Positions 16,836 through 25,738 of a DNA stretch of 64,000 nucleotides are shown piece after piece. Origin of the DNA: Halorubrum amylolyticum (GTDB lineage: Archaea; Halobacteriota; Halobacteria; Halobacteriales; Haloferacaceae); the NCBI RefSeq assembly GCF_004114995.1, contig NZ_SDJP01000003.1, positions 86,001-150,000 on the forward strand. The letters run 5' to 3'. The notes under the pieces were generated by a model. It saw only the letters and a program-made list of their open reading frames with translations, made no database searches and was not told the origin of the DNA. Both the position numbers and the translations under genes were made by a program. Each line of letters starts with the position of its first letter. The first letter of the stretch is position 1.

Positions 16836-17030
16836 TCAGTTGCGAAGGAGATCGCCGCTCTCGACGACCGTCGCGAACTCGCCGTCGAGGTGCGCGAGCG
16901 CGACGCGGTGGGAGGTCTCCGGGTCGATCCGGTCGCCGCCGTGGACCGTTCGGGCGTGGGTCGCCGTGGCGTCGGCGACGAGACACGAACCGCGGAACGG
17001 TAACGCCCCGACACAGGTGCGATTAGTCAC
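16836..17030 (-). CDS. Small conserved-looking hypothetical protein coupled to the symporter
   Basis: A 64-residue protein reading MTNRTCVGALPFRGSC ... LAHLDGEFATVVESGDLLRN. Its GTG start at 17030 overlaps the symporter stop by 8 bp (GTGACTAA), the coupling geometry seen elsewhere in this window. Composition (Asp/Glu-rich, with ordered hydrophobic residues) is unlike shadow frames. Two Cys residues near the N-terminus could bind metal. Family unknown. It may modulate the transporter or simply be co-expressed. Confidence 0.6.
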   Translation of the reverse strand: MTNRTCVGALPFRGSCLVADATATHARTVHGGDRIDPETSHRVALAHLDGEFATVVESGDLLRN

Positions 17031-18507
17031 TTACGACCGCGAACCGCGAGGCGTCGCTCTCCTCGGTCGGGACCGTGAGCAGCGAGACGGTCACGGTGAG
17101 AAGCGCCGACAGCGCCATCAGCCCGAGCGCCACGTCCCAGCCGCCGGCGACGGTGCGGGGCAGCGTCGGCACGACGCCGACGACCGCGGACAGCACCACG
17201 GCGAGGTACGCGACCTGCGGCACGAACACGCCGACGATCATGCCGGTGCGCGTTGTCCGATCCCAGTAGAGCGCGCAGATCACCGGGAGCGCGAGCAGCG
17301 CGAACCCGGAGAAGGCGGTGTCGCCGACCTCGATCAGCGTCCCGGGACGGAAGAGGCTCGCGACGAACGCGGCGAGCGCGAACGCCGCGACGCCGATCCG
17401 GGCGATCCACGCCTCGCGGCGCTCGGAGGCGTCGGCGTTGACGAGGGGTCGGTACACGTCGCGGGTGAAGTACGACGACCCGGAGAGCAGCATCGAGTCC
17501 GAGGAGGACATCATCGCGGCTATGGCGCCCGCGATCACGAGCGCCGCGAACCACGCCGGCGTGTACTCGTTCAACACGACCGGGAGCACGTTGGCGCCCG
17601 CGGGCACCTCCACGGGCATCCCGACCGCCCACGCGCCCAGCATGAACGCGGGGAGGAAGAGGAGGAGGACTAACACGGGCCACAGCACGAACGACCGCTT
17701 CAGCGTCTCGCCCGACTTCGCGACGAAGAAGCGCTGGTTGATCTGCGGGAACATCGTCACGCCGAACGCGATGGTGATCGCGGTGGAAATGATGAAGCCG
17801 GGCGTGTAGGTCCCGCCGCCGAAGCCCCCGAACTCGGGTCGGGCATCGAGCATGGCGCCGGTGGCCGCGCCGACGCCGCCGACCGCCGAGACCACCCACG
17901 CGGCGGCGATCCAGACCACCGAGAGCATGAACAGCCCCTGTACCGTGTCGGTCCACGCCACGCCCCGCATCCCGGCGAGGACGACGTAGAGGATCATGAA
18001 GGCGGTGACCAGCGCCGCGCCGCCCCAGTAGGGGACCGCGCCGCCGGTGAGCCCCACGAGCGCCTCGCCCGCGCCCATCTGCTGGAGCATCACGTACGGG
18101 AACAGCCAGAGGAGGCTCACACCGGCGACGAGCGCGCGCAGGCCCACGGAGCCGAACCGGTCCCCGAGCATCTCCCCGAGCGTGACGTACCCGTGTCGGT
18201 CGCCGATCAGCCACTGCTTGTAGCCGATCGCGTACCACAGCACCGCGAACAGCACCCCGTCGAGGGTCCCCATCACGATCAGCCACTCCGGACCGGCGGC
18301 GAACGCGAGGTTCGGGCCACCGAAGAAGGTGAACGCCGAGAGCAGGGTCGCGAACGTGGTGAACAGCAGCACGACCGTCCCGATCGACCGGTTCGCGAGG
18401 TAGTAGTCCTCGGCGGTGGCTTCGGAGACGCGGTAGGCGACGAGCCCGACCGCGAGCGCGAACAGGAGGTAGCCGACGACGACCCCGAGCGACAGGCCGA
18501 GCGTCAC
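17023..18507 (-). CDS. Sodium:solute symporter (SSS family)
   Basis: A 494-residue membrane protein with about 13 helices. DYYLANRSIGTVVLLFTTFATLLSAFTF is the SSS TM2 region and GAIAAMMSSSDSMLLSGSSYFTRDVY is the family signature that holds the Na+ site. SSS-family members move amino acids, pantothenate, acetate or similar solutes with Na+. The GTG start at 18507 lies in a GTGA overlap with the DUF3311 gene stop. DUF3311/SSS pairs are common and suggest an organic-acid or pantothenate-type carrier, but the substrate cannot be read from the sequence. Confidence 0.9.
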   Translation of the reverse strand: MTLGLSLGVVVGYLLFALAVGLVAYRVSEATAEDYYLANRSIGTVVLLFTTFATLLSAFTFFGGPNLAFAAGPEWLIVMGTLDGVLFAVLWYAIGYKQWLIGDRHGYVTLGEMLGDRFGSVGLRALVAGVSLLWLFPYVMLQQMGAGEALVGLTGGAVPYWGGAALVTAFMILYVVLAGMRGVAWTDTVQGLFMLSVVWIAAAWVVSAVGGVGAATGAMLDARPEFGGFGGGTYTPGFIISTAITIAFGVTMFPQINQRFFVAKSGETLKRSFVLWPVLVLLLFLPAFMLGAWAVGMPVEVPAGANVLPVVLNEYTPAWFAALVIAGAIAAMMSSSDSMLLSGSSYFTRDVYRPLVNADASERREAWIARIGVAAFALAAFVASLFRPGTLIEVGDTAFSGFALLALPVICALYWDRTTRTGMIVGVFVPQVAYLAVVLSAVVGVVPTLPRTVAGGWDVALGLMALSALLTVTVSLLTVPTEESDASRFAVVSD

Positions 18508-18758
18508 GGCCGGTCACCCCCGGGCGTCGAACCGGATTCCGATTCCGGGCGGCGACCCATGCCGCGCTCCCACGCGCCGCTGCGGACGAACCGCGAGAAC
18601 AGGACGGCACACAGCCCGAGCCACGCCACATGCCACCAGATCCACACCGGCAGCCCGGCGACGACCCGATCGACTCCCCACAGCGGCCACGGCACCGCGA
18701 AGGCGACGAGGACCGCGAACGTCGGTATCCACACGAAATCTCTCCGTGATCGACTCAT
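18504..18758 (-). CDS. DUF3311-type small membrane protein
   Basis: An 84-residue protein with two hydrophobic segments (WIPTFAVLVAFAVPWPLWGV and GLPVWIWWHVAWLGLCAVLF) and a polar C-tail. The 'P.l.p.......P...G.P.f.ww...w' pattern fits DUF3311, regularly the first gene before an SSS symporter. ATG 18758 has a TATA-like actatttag about 30 bp upstream, so it heads the three-gene operon DUF3311-symporter-64-aa protein. It is probably an accessory subunit of the symporter. Confidence 0.8.
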   Translation of the reverse strand: MSRSRRDFVWIPTFAVLVAFAVPWPLWGVDRVVAGLPVWIWWHVAWLGLCAVLFSRFVRSGAWERGMGRRPESESGSTPGGDRP

Positions 18759-18934
18759 GTGGAACGATGTTGGAATTCGGCGACTAAATAGTGTCGGTGT
18801 GGTTCGATTGTGACTACCGAAGAGAATTTTTCTTCAAACGGAGGCGACGCAGGCGCGTGCGATAACTATTTTCGCCGACGGCCACAACGACGCACGGGCG
18901 GCCGGCTCCGCCCGATCATCACCATTCACCCATC

Positions 18935-20464
18935 ATGAAAGACACCGAAAAATACCTCATCCACGCCACCATCGCGGCCGACGGCGTCGTCGAGCGGAGC
19001 GACGTCGTCGGCGCGGTGTTCGGCCAGACCGAGGGGCTCCTCGGCGACGAGCTGGACCTGCGAGATCTCCAAGAGTCCTCGCGGGTCGGCCGGATCGACG
19101 TCGCCGTCGAGTCCGAGAACGGCCAGTCGTTCGGCGAGGTCACGGTCGCGTCGAGCCTCGACAAGGTCGAGACCGCGATCCTCGCCGCCGCGCTGGAGAC
19201 GATCGACCGCATCGGCCCCTGCCACGCTTCCGTCGAGGTAACGAGCATCGAGGACGTGCGGGCGGCGAAGCGCCGCGAGGTCGTCGAGCGCGCCAAGGAA
19301 CTCGTCGCCGGCGGCTTCGAGGAGACCAACCTCGCGAGCGACGACATCCTCGAAGAGGTCCGGGAGGCCGCCCGCGTCGAGGGGATCGTCGACTACGAGG
19401 GGCTCCCCGCCGGCCCCCGCGTCGGCGACTCCGACGCCGTCATCGTCGTCGAGGGGCGCGCGGACGTGCTGACGCTGCTCGACTGCGGCATCAAGAACGC
19501 GGTCGCCGTCGAGGGGACGAACGTCCCCGACGCGGTCGCGGACCTCACCGCCGGCCGCACCGTCACCGCGTTCCTCGACGGCGATCGCGGCGGCGAACTC
19601 ATCCTCCGCGAGCTCGCGCAGGTGGGCGACGTGGACTACGTCGCGTTCGCGCCGCCCGGCGAGTCGGTCGAGGACCTCGACCGCAACGGCGTCTTCGAGG
19701 CGCTGCGCGGAAAGGTGCCGTACAGCAGCCTCGCCGACGAGCCGAACCTCCGCGAGGCGGCCGCGGACGACTCGGGGGACGCGCCCCTCGACGGCGACGG
19801 CACCGGCCTCCCCGGCGGGGCGTCCGAGCCCGCTGACGGGGACGGTTCCGAAACCGCGACCGAGGCCGATCAGCCCGGCGACGACGGCGACGCCGGCGTC
19901 GTCGCCGACGAGGCTCGCGGTGCGGCGGCGGGCGGACTCGTGGAGGCGGTCGAGGATGCGCCGTCGCCCGCGGCGATCGACACAGAGGAGGTCGGTGAGA
20001 GTCCCGAGGCCGACAGCGACGATACCGCCGAGGCCGACGACACCGCCGAGGGCGGCTTCGACGATTCCGAGTCCGCCGACGCGGACACGGCGGATACGGA
20101 GCCCGACGCCGAGACGGAGCGCGAGGACGGGAGGGCGGCCGACGCCCCCCTCGACGACGTGCCGCGTTCCATCGAGGAACACGTACAGGAGGTCGTCGAC
20201 GCCGGCAGCGACCGCGCCCGGCTGCTCGGCGACGACCGCGGCGTCCTCGCGGAGGTCGACGCCGACGACGCCTTCAGTGCGGTCGAAAGCGCCGAGACCG
20301 CCCCGCACACGGTCGTCGTCGACGGGCTGATCGACCAGCGGCTTCTCGACATCGCCGCGCAGCGCGGGGTCAGCGAGCTGCTCGGCCGGGAGGTCGGCGA
20401 GTTCGTGAAACGGCCCGTTGGAACCCGGGTGCTCACGGTCGGCGACCTCCGCGCCGGGAGCTGA
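18935..20464 (+). CDS. dnaG: DnaG-type primase, archaeal (exosome-associated)
   Basis: A 509-residue protein with an N-terminal archaeal DnaG domain (MKDTEKYLIHATI ... ) and a TOPRIM domain: VVEGRADVL at 171-179 and LDGDRGG at 214-220 provide the acidic metal-binding residues. An acidic low-complexity region (about 270-400) links to a C-terminal domain (VPRSIEEHVQEVVDAGSDRARLL). In archaea this protein makes short RNAs in vitro and binds the RNA exosome. The promoter TATA-like gataactatttt lies near 18859-18870, giving a leader of about 40 nt. Its neighbours are unrelated. Confidence 0.95.
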   Translation: MKDTEKYLIHATIAADGVVERSDVVGAVFGQTEGLLGDELDLRDLQESSRVGRIDVAVESENGQSFGEVTVASSLDKVETAILAAALETIDRIGPCHASVEVTSIEDVRAAKRREVVERAKELVAGGFEETNLASDDILEEVREAARVEGIVDYEGLPAGPRVGDSDAVIVVEGRADVLTLLDCGIKNAVAVEGTNVPDAVADLTAGRTVTAFLDGDRGGELILRELAQVGDVDYVAFAPPGESVEDLDRNGVFEALRGKVPYSSLADEPNLREAAADDSGDAPLDGDGTGLPGGASEPADGDGSETATEADQPGDDGDAGVVADEARGAAAGGLVEAVEDAPSPAAIDTEEVGESPEADSDDTAEADDTAEGGFDDSESADADTADTEPDAETEREDGRAADAPLDDVPRSIEEHVQEVVDAGSDRARLLGDDRGVLAEVDADDAFSAVESAETAPHTVVVDGLIDQRLLDIAAQRGVSELLGREVGEFVKRPVGTRVLTVGDLRAGS

Positions 20465-20610
20465 ATCCGCGCTGGGCGTCTCGGGCGGACCGAGTTCCCT
20501 CGTAAAGTGCTGTGTCGGGATCCCACACATCAGACCGAACGCAGCATCAGCCGTTCGTTGGGGGCTGCGTACTGAACAAGAGTTATTGGTGGCTTATCTA
20601 ATACTATTGT

Positions 20611-20802
20611 ATGGCGGGTTCAGGTGAATCGGATAGACGCATTATCCTAAGTAGCGTAGCTATGGCCATCGCTGGAGGTGGTATGCTGGTACTGATTGCA
20701 CAGGATGATAGTGGTATGTTGGCAGTTGTCGCTGCGGTCTGTTTCTGGGTGGTGGTGGTGATAGGGGGATTCCAGTTGGTTTCCCGGCACCTGCGGTCGT
20801 GA
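20611..20802 (+). CDS. Small two-helix membrane protein
   Basis: A 63-residue protein (MAGSGESDRRIILSSVAMAIAGG ... ). Two hydrophobic helices span about residues 12-30 and 36-55, ending in a basic tail (SRHLRS). Gttatt at 20582-20587 is 24-29 bp before ATG 20611, as for a leaderless gene. GC content is lower than in neighbouring genes. No family recognised; not obviously related to pibD next door. Confidence 0.6.
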   Translation: MAGSGESDRRIILSSVAMAIAGGGMLVLIAQDDSGMLAVVAAVCFWVVVVIGGFQLVSRHLRS

Positions 20803-20857
20803 GCGGTATGCGCTTCGCCCTTTACCGACCGGAACCGGTTCGGACATGTCTCCCGTT

Positions 20858-20878
20858 GAGGGGTTCAACAAACCCCTC
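20858..20878 (-). terminator. Hairpin directly after pibD
   Basis: GAGGGGTT-CAACA-AACCCCTC, an 8-bp perfect stem with a 5-nt loop, starts at the base next to the pibD stop codon. It is a plausible 3' end hairpin for pibD. It could also act on the other strand after the small membrane protein gene, where TT follows the stem. Confidence 0.5.
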
Positions 20879-21883
20879 TTAAACCAACCCGACCACCCCC
20901 AGCACCGCGAACAGCGCGTCACCGAAGGTCAGCGAGACGATCAGCCCGACTGCCATCGGGACGACGAACGGCATCCCCGGGGACACCAGCACGCGGTCCT
21001 TCCGGGCGACGACCGCAAGTCCGCCGCGGAGTGTCTCGGCGTCGGTGCCGTACGCGCCGTGGTCGATCTCCTCCAAGAACCGCTCGGCGGCCCACGGGCC
21101 GTCGGGATGGTCGGCACCGGAGCGGTCGGCGTCTCCTTCGCCGCCGCCCCCGGTCACGACCCCCCCGTCCGTCCGCGGTCCGACGTGGGTTCCGCCGTCG
21201 GTCGGGTCGTGCGTCTCGCCGACGCTGTCGGGGTCGCGGAGGCGGTCCGGGTTCGCGCGCAGGTCCGCGAGGGTCAGCCCGCGCCAGCGCAGGTACATCC
21301 GGAGCGCGTCCAGATCGAGGCCGTTCCGGGTCGTCCCCGCGTCGTCCTCGAACAGGCGCCCGTGGCGGTCCGGCAGCGAGTCGGTCGCCACCGGCCGCGC
21401 GAGGAACATCGTCGCCGAGCGCTCCCCGCGGACGAGGTTGATCCCGGCGAGCGCGAGCGGGTACGCGAGCGCGAGCAGGACCGTGTTCGTGAGCACCGTC
21501 AGCGAGAACACGCCGATCTGGGTCTCGACGAGCGGGAGTTCCGCTCCGGCGACGGCGTACTCCGGGAAGGTGGGAAAGAGGACCGCGATCGCGATCAGCG
21601 CCTTCGCGTCGGCGCCGCCGAACGCGCCGAGGTACCAGAACGCGTAGCCCAGCGGGGCGACGAACAGCAGGCTGATCGCGGCCTGAACGAGGAACAGCCG
21701 CCCGTCGAGCCCCGCGAGGGGCCACAGCCGGGCGGTCTCCCAGATCAAAAGCAGCGCTCCGAACGCGTACAGCGGCGGCCACAGCCGGTTCGGGAGGCGT
21801 CGAGTCCGGACGTCCCGCAGGGCCGCCCACGCGAAGACGGGGACGACGAACAGGCGGAGGGCGTCCGGCAGCGTCGCGAACAT
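20879..21883 (-). CDS. pibD: Archaeal prepilin/preflagellin peptidase (A24 family)
   Basis: A 334-residue membrane aspartic protease that removes class III signal peptides from archaellins and pilins. The two catalytic aspartates are probably Asp24 (AALRDVRTRRLPN) and Asp92 in the GGAD motif (GAFGGADAKALIAIAV), matching the GxGD-type site. Six or so helices are interrupted by a long acidic cytoplasmic loop (about residues 200-290) that shorter homologues lack. ATG 21883 (MFATLPDA) is chosen because cctaatta lies about 28 bp upstream; the longer frame back to 21982 is Arg-rich and unlikely. Confidence 0.88.
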   Translation of the reverse strand: MFATLPDALRLFVVPVFAWAALRDVRTRRLPNRLWPPLYAFGALLLIWETARLWPLAGLDGRLFLVQAAISLLFVAPLGYAFWYLGAFGGADAKALIAIAVLFPTFPEYAVAGAELPLVETQIGVFSLTVLTNTVLLALAYPLALAGINLVRGERSATMFLARPVATDSLPDRHGRLFEDDAGTTRNGLDLDALRMYLRWRGLTLADLRANPDRLRDPDSVGETHDPTDGGTHVGPRTDGGVVTGGGGEGDADRSGADHPDGPWAAERFLEEIDHGAYGTDAETLRGGLAVVARKDRVLVSPGMPFVVPMAVGLIVSLTFGDALFAVLGVVGLV

Positions 21884-21989
21884 GTCACCACGGGCGGCGC
21901 GGGCGTAATTAGGCGTTCGGGTTCGCGTATCGCGATCGGTAGCGCGGGACCCTACAAACCTTTTTGACATGTGAAGTACCATTCCCGGT

Positions 21990-22877
21990 ATGCGAAACGA
22001 CGGGATCGCTCGGGGGCTCCTCTCCGATCGCGGTTCCCCTCCACTGGTCGCTGCCGTCGGTGCGCTCTACCTCCTCGTCACGCTGGGAGAGCGGGCACTC
22101 TCCGGAGTCGTGTCGGTTCCGGCGTTCTCGGTCGTCGAATTGACCGCTGCGCTCCCGGTTCCGGTGCTGTTGGCGGTCGGGCCTGCGGCGCTGTGGGGGA
22201 TTCCACTCGGGTGCGTGCTGAGCGATGCGGCGACGGGTTCGCTCGGACCGGGAACCCTCGTCGGCGCGGGTGCACACCTGTATTTGGGCTACGCAACGTG
22301 CACACTCCTCCGGGGGTTCGACGCCGACGCTCCTCGCGTCTCCGTCTCGTCCGTCCGCGAGCGAATCGGTCTCGGTCGATTCGTTCTCGTCGTCGCCCTC
22401 GCGGCGGCCGGCGCGGCGGCCATCTCCGGATGGGGCGGCGAGCTCGTCCACCGAACGCCGTTCTTCGTCGCCGCGCCCGCGGCGTTCGCCGAGTTCGTCC
22501 TCCTGAGCGCCCCGTTCGCGCTCCCGCTGGCCGGGCTGTTCGGGCGGGCCGGGTCCGCCGGCGCGTCGGCGCTCGGTGTCACAGCCACCCCGCGACGGCG
22601 ATTCGACCGACAGCCCGACCGCCGCCGAGTCGCCGCCGTAACGGTCGGATGGGTCGTCGTCGGGACGGTGGCGAGCGTCGGCTACCGGACGTTCGAGAAG
22701 ATCCCCGCGGGTCCGTTCACGAGCCGCGACCTAGAGTTCGTCCTGCTGTTGCGACAGCCGACGCTGTTCGGCCCCGGCGCGGGTCGGCTGCAGGTGCTTT
22801 TGGGCGCGGTGCTCCTGTCGGTGCTCGTGATACTCTTGGTCTGGCCGTCGGAGCGATCGGAGGTCCCCGCCCGATGA
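21990..22877 (+). CDS. Hypothetical multi-pass membrane protein, first gene of dehydrogenase operon
   Basis: A 295-residue protein with about eight hydrophobic segments. The N-terminal half (VVELTAALPVPVLLAVGPAALWGIPLGCVLSDAATGSLGPGTL ... GAHLYLGYATCTLLRG) resembles the small integral-membrane folds of ECF-type S components or MASE-like domains. The C-terminal half has two to three further helices. The stop overlaps the next start (ATGA). It could anchor the following Tat-exported dehydrogenase or pass its electrons on, but no heme- or quinone-binding signature is evident. Confidence 0.6.
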   Translation: MRNDGIARGLLSDRGSPPLVAAVGALYLLVTLGERALSGVVSVPAFSVVELTAALPVPVLLAVGPAALWGIPLGCVLSDAATGSLGPGTLVGAGAHLYLGYATCTLLRGFDADAPRVSVSSVRERIGLGRFVLVVALAAAGAAAISGWGGELVHRTPFFVAAPAAFAEFVLLSAPFALPLAGLFGRAGSAGASALGVTATPRRRFDRQPDRRRVAAVTVGWVVVGTVASVGYRTFEKIPAGPFTSRDLEFVLLLRQPTLFGPGAGRLQVLLGAVLLSVLVILLVWPSERSEVPAR

Positions 22878-23386
22878 GACTGACCAGACGGCGAGCCCTC
22901 CTCGGTCTGGTCGGCGCGAGTTCCGTGAGCGGTCTCGGCGTCTACAAGCTGCTCGACCGGACGACGAGCGACGGCCCGCTCTCCGACGCCGGAATGGACG
23001 GCCTGCTCACCGTCGCCGATATCGTCCACCCGGCGGCTCCCGAAGACGTCGAACACGTGATTTCGGCCTACGTCGTCAGACTGAACCAGAGCCGGATTCG
23101 CGGGCTCGTCACGGCCCTGTCCGAGCTCGACAGCCGCTCGCGCCGCCACTTCGGTGCGTCGTTCGGCGCGCTCTCCCGCGCGCAGGGCGAACGTCTGCTG
23201 GCGGCGCTCGGGGTGAACCGAGTTCAGTCGAGACCGGAGGGGACGCTGGCCGAACGCGTCCGCTATCACCTCGTCAACTCCGTCCTGTACGCGCTTTTGA
23301 CCCGCCCCGCCGGGACCGAACCGTTCGGTATCGGCAACCCGGTCGGCTTCCCCGGCGGGTTCGCTTCCCACACGGGGGAACCATGA
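22874..23386 (+). CDS. Gluconate 2-dehydrogenase subunit 3-like Tat protein
   Basis: A 170-residue protein beginning MRLTRRRALLGLVGASSVSG, a Tat-type signal. The body (MDGLLTVADIVHPAAPEDVEHVISAYVVRL ... NPVGFPGGF) matches the small-subunit family of membrane-bound gluconate/alcohol/sorbitol dehydrogenases. The start overlaps the upstream membrane-protein stop, and its own stop overlaps the GMC start (ATGA both times). The partner FAD protein lacks a Tat signal, so this subunit probably carries it across the membrane by hitchhiking. Confidence 0.8.
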   Translation: MRLTRRRALLGLVGASSVSGLGVYKLLDRTTSDGPLSDAGMDGLLTVADIVHPAAPEDVEHVISAYVVRLNQSRIRGLVTALSELDSRSRRHFGASFGALSRAQGERLLAALGVNRVQSRPEGTLAERVRYHLVNSVLYALLTRPAGTEPFGIGNPVGFPGGFASHTGEP

Positions 23387-25029
23387 GCGCGGACGACGGA
23401 CGACCGACTCAGGTCGATCGCTCTCCGTCGCCGCGGGCGGACGTCTGCGTCGTGGGTGCCGGCGTCGCCGGCGGACTCCTCGCGCACTCGCTGGCGACGG
23501 CGGGACTCGACGTGGTCGTCCTCGAAGCGGGACCCCGGTTCGAGTTCGATTCGCGAATCGATCGAATGGAGCGTGCGCTCCGTCCCGACAGCGCACGGTC
23601 CGTCTGGGACATGGGCGGCGAACGCGACGCGTTCACCTCTTCGGGGCCGAAGGACTACGACCTCAATCACAGGCGCGTCAAGGGCGTCGGCGGTACGACG
23701 CTCCACTGGGCGGGGTACACCCCGCGCCTCCACGAGAAGGACTTCGCGATGCGCTCGCGGTACGGCCTCGCGAGCGACTGGCCCCTCGGGTACGACGACC
23801 TGCGCCCGTACTTCGCCGCGGCGGAGACGGAACTGGGCGTCGCGGGCGGCGACGACAACCCGTTCTCCCCGCCGCGTGAACTGGACCATCCGCTCCCGCC
23901 GTTCCCCACGGGACCGGCCGACTCGCGCTACGTCGAAGCGTGTTCGAACCTCGGGATAACGCTACACTCGGCTCCGCAGGCCCGGAACTCCGAGGCGTAC
24001 GACGGCCGCAGTCCGTGCATTGGCTACAGCACCTGCATCCCGGTCTGTCCCTCGGGCGCGAAGTACAGCGGCGACGTGCACGTCCGGAAGGCGGAGGAGG
24101 CCGGCGCGCGCGTCGTCGACCGCGCACCCGTTCAATCGCTTAAACACGACGACGCGGGGGAGACCGTCGAAGCCGCGGTATACAACACGCCCGACGCGAT
24201 GGAACTCCGTCAGGAGGCCCGGTACTTCGTGCTAGCGGGTGGCGGGGTAGAGATCCCGCGCCTTCTCCTGTCCTCGACTTCGGAGGCGTACCCCGACGGA
24301 CTGGCGAATTCCAGCGGTCTGGTGGGCAGTTACTTCATGGAACATCCCATCGCAAGCGTCCGGGGGACGATACCGAAGCCCGACGGTCAGGAACCCATCT
24401 TCTGGTGGCCGCTCGAATCTCACCAGTTCTACGACCACGAGGAAACGACGCCCGGAAGCATCAAACTGGAGTTCAAGCAGGGGAGTCAGACCGAGCCAAC
24501 CGACGTGCTCAGCGGGTTCGACAGCCTCGCCGGAAACATCGCCGATCCGCTCGCAGGCGATGACTTGTCGGTCAAGGGCGGTCCCGAGTGGGACGGCTGG
24601 CGGCTGACGATAAGCGCGCTCGTCGAGATGCTCCCGCGAGAGCGCAACCGCGTGGCGCTGGACGAAAGCCAGACGGACGACCACGGCAACCCCGTCCCGG
24701 ATGTGGCGCTGGACGTCGGAAAGAGAGAGGTCGAAACGCTGGAACGCGCCATCGACATCGGCACGCGCATCCTCGAATCGATGGGCGCGACGGACATCGA
24801 GACGACTGATCCCGAGAATCCCGGCTACGCGTCGCACCACATGGGAACCACACGGATGGGCGAGGACCCGACCGAGAGCGTGGTGAACCCGCAGTTGCGG
24901 ACGCACGATCTCGACAATCTGTTCATTTCCTCGTCGAGCGTCTTCGTCACGGCGGGGGCGATGAACCCGACACTGACCATCGCGGCGCTGTCGCTACGGC
25001 TCGCGGAGCACATCGGCGGGCTGGACTGA
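23383..25029 (+). CDS. GMC-family FAD-dependent dehydrogenase
   Basis: A 548-residue flavoprotein that oxidises an alcohol or sugar. VCVVGAGVAGGLLAHSLA ... VVVLEAGPRFE is the FAD-binding Rossmann motif. GVGGTTLHWAGYTPRL is the GMC signature. CIGYSTCIPVCPSGAKYSGD carries three closely spaced Cys, as in gluconate-dehydrogenase large subunits. HHMGTTRMG and NLFISSSSVFVTAGAMNPTLTIAAL form the C-terminal active-site region. It is third in a coupled operon with a Tat subunit and a membrane protein. The substrate is not determined by the sequence. Confidence 0.88.
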   Translation: MSADDGRPTQVDRSPSPRADVCVVGAGVAGGLLAHSLATAGLDVVVLEAGPRFEFDSRIDRMERALRPDSARSVWDMGGERDAFTSSGPKDYDLNHRRVKGVGGTTLHWAGYTPRLHEKDFAMRSRYGLASDWPLGYDDLRPYFAAAETELGVAGGDDNPFSPPRELDHPLPPFPTGPADSRYVEACSNLGITLHSAPQARNSEAYDGRSPCIGYSTCIPVCPSGAKYSGDVHVRKAEEAGARVVDRAPVQSLKHDDAGETVEAAVYNTPDAMELRQEARYFVLAGGGVEIPRLLLSSTSEAYPDGLANSSGLVGSYFMEHPIASVRGTIPKPDGQEPIFWWPLESHQFYDHEETTPGSIKLEFKQGSQTEPTDVLSGFDSLAGNIADPLAGDDLSVKGGPEWDGWRLTISALVEMLPRERNRVALDESQTDDHGNPVPDVALDVGKREVETLERAIDIGTRILESMGATDIETTDPENPGYASHHMGTTRMGEDPTESVVNPQLRTHDLDNLFISSSSVFVTAGAMNPTLTIAALSLRLAEHIGGLD

Positions 25030-25192
25030 GGCCGGTTTTCATCGCTGTTCGACAGTCAGACGAGATCAGATTCGGCAGTCAAACTCAGGTGATAACCGGC
25101 CCAACGATATCTGTCGCCAAAAGAATCGCGCGCGCCGGCCACTCGACGGCGAACCGCCGGCGCTTTGTGGGCTCACGCCCGACCGGCAGGTC

Positions 25193-25714
25193 ATGCGACG
25201 CCGCGTCGGAACCAGTCTGTACGCCGGGCTCCTCTTCACCGTCCTCGGCGCGATCGCGTGGGGGACCGGCCAGCCGTTCGTCTTCCCGAGCCTCGGGCCG
25301 TCGGCGTTCCTGCTCGCGTTCGACCGCCGGAGCGAGCGTGAGCGGGCCACCCGGATCGTCGGGAGCCACCTCATCGGCGGCGTCGCCGGGCTCGCGGCGT
25401 GGTGGCTGATCGCGGCCGGGGCGAGCCTCACCGCGACCCCGCCCGCGTTCTCGCCGGCGGGATTCCGGCTCGCGGCGAGCGCGACCGTCTCGCTGGTGGC
25501 GACGAGCTGGGCGATGATCGCGACCGACTCCGTCCACGCGCCCGCCTGCGCGACGACGCTCATCGTGTCGCTCGGTCTCCTGTCGACCCCGACGGAAGTG
25601 GTGATCATCGTCGCGAGCGTGACCGTTCTCGTGGGGTTTCACGCCGGCATTATCCGGATTTTCAAGCGGATCGTGGGCGACGCACATCCTCTCTACCGGG
25701 CCGAAGGGCGCTGA
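25193..25714 (+). CDS. HPP-family membrane protein
   Basis: A 173-residue protein with four or five helices. PFVFPSLGPSAFLLAF is the HPP-type motif (P..fpslGps..l.f). SHLIGGVAGLAAWWLI and HAPACATTLIVSLGLLSTP, including the conserved HPPA-like segment (here HAPA), follow. HPP proteins are implicated in nitrite transport in chloroplasts and cyanobacteria; the role in archaea is unknown. ATG 25193 has a TATA-like cgctttgtgg about 28 bp upstream. Confidence 0.8.
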   Translation: MRRRVGTSLYAGLLFTVLGAIAWGTGQPFVFPSLGPSAFLLAFDRRSERERATRIVGSHLIGGVAGLAAWWLIAAGASLTATPPAFSPAGFRLAASATVSLVATSWAMIATDSVHAPACATTLIVSLGLLSTPTEVVIIVASVTVLVGFHAGIIRIFKRIVGDAHPLYRAEGR

Positions 25715-25738
25715 CGGTCGTCTCAGCCGTCCGCGCGC

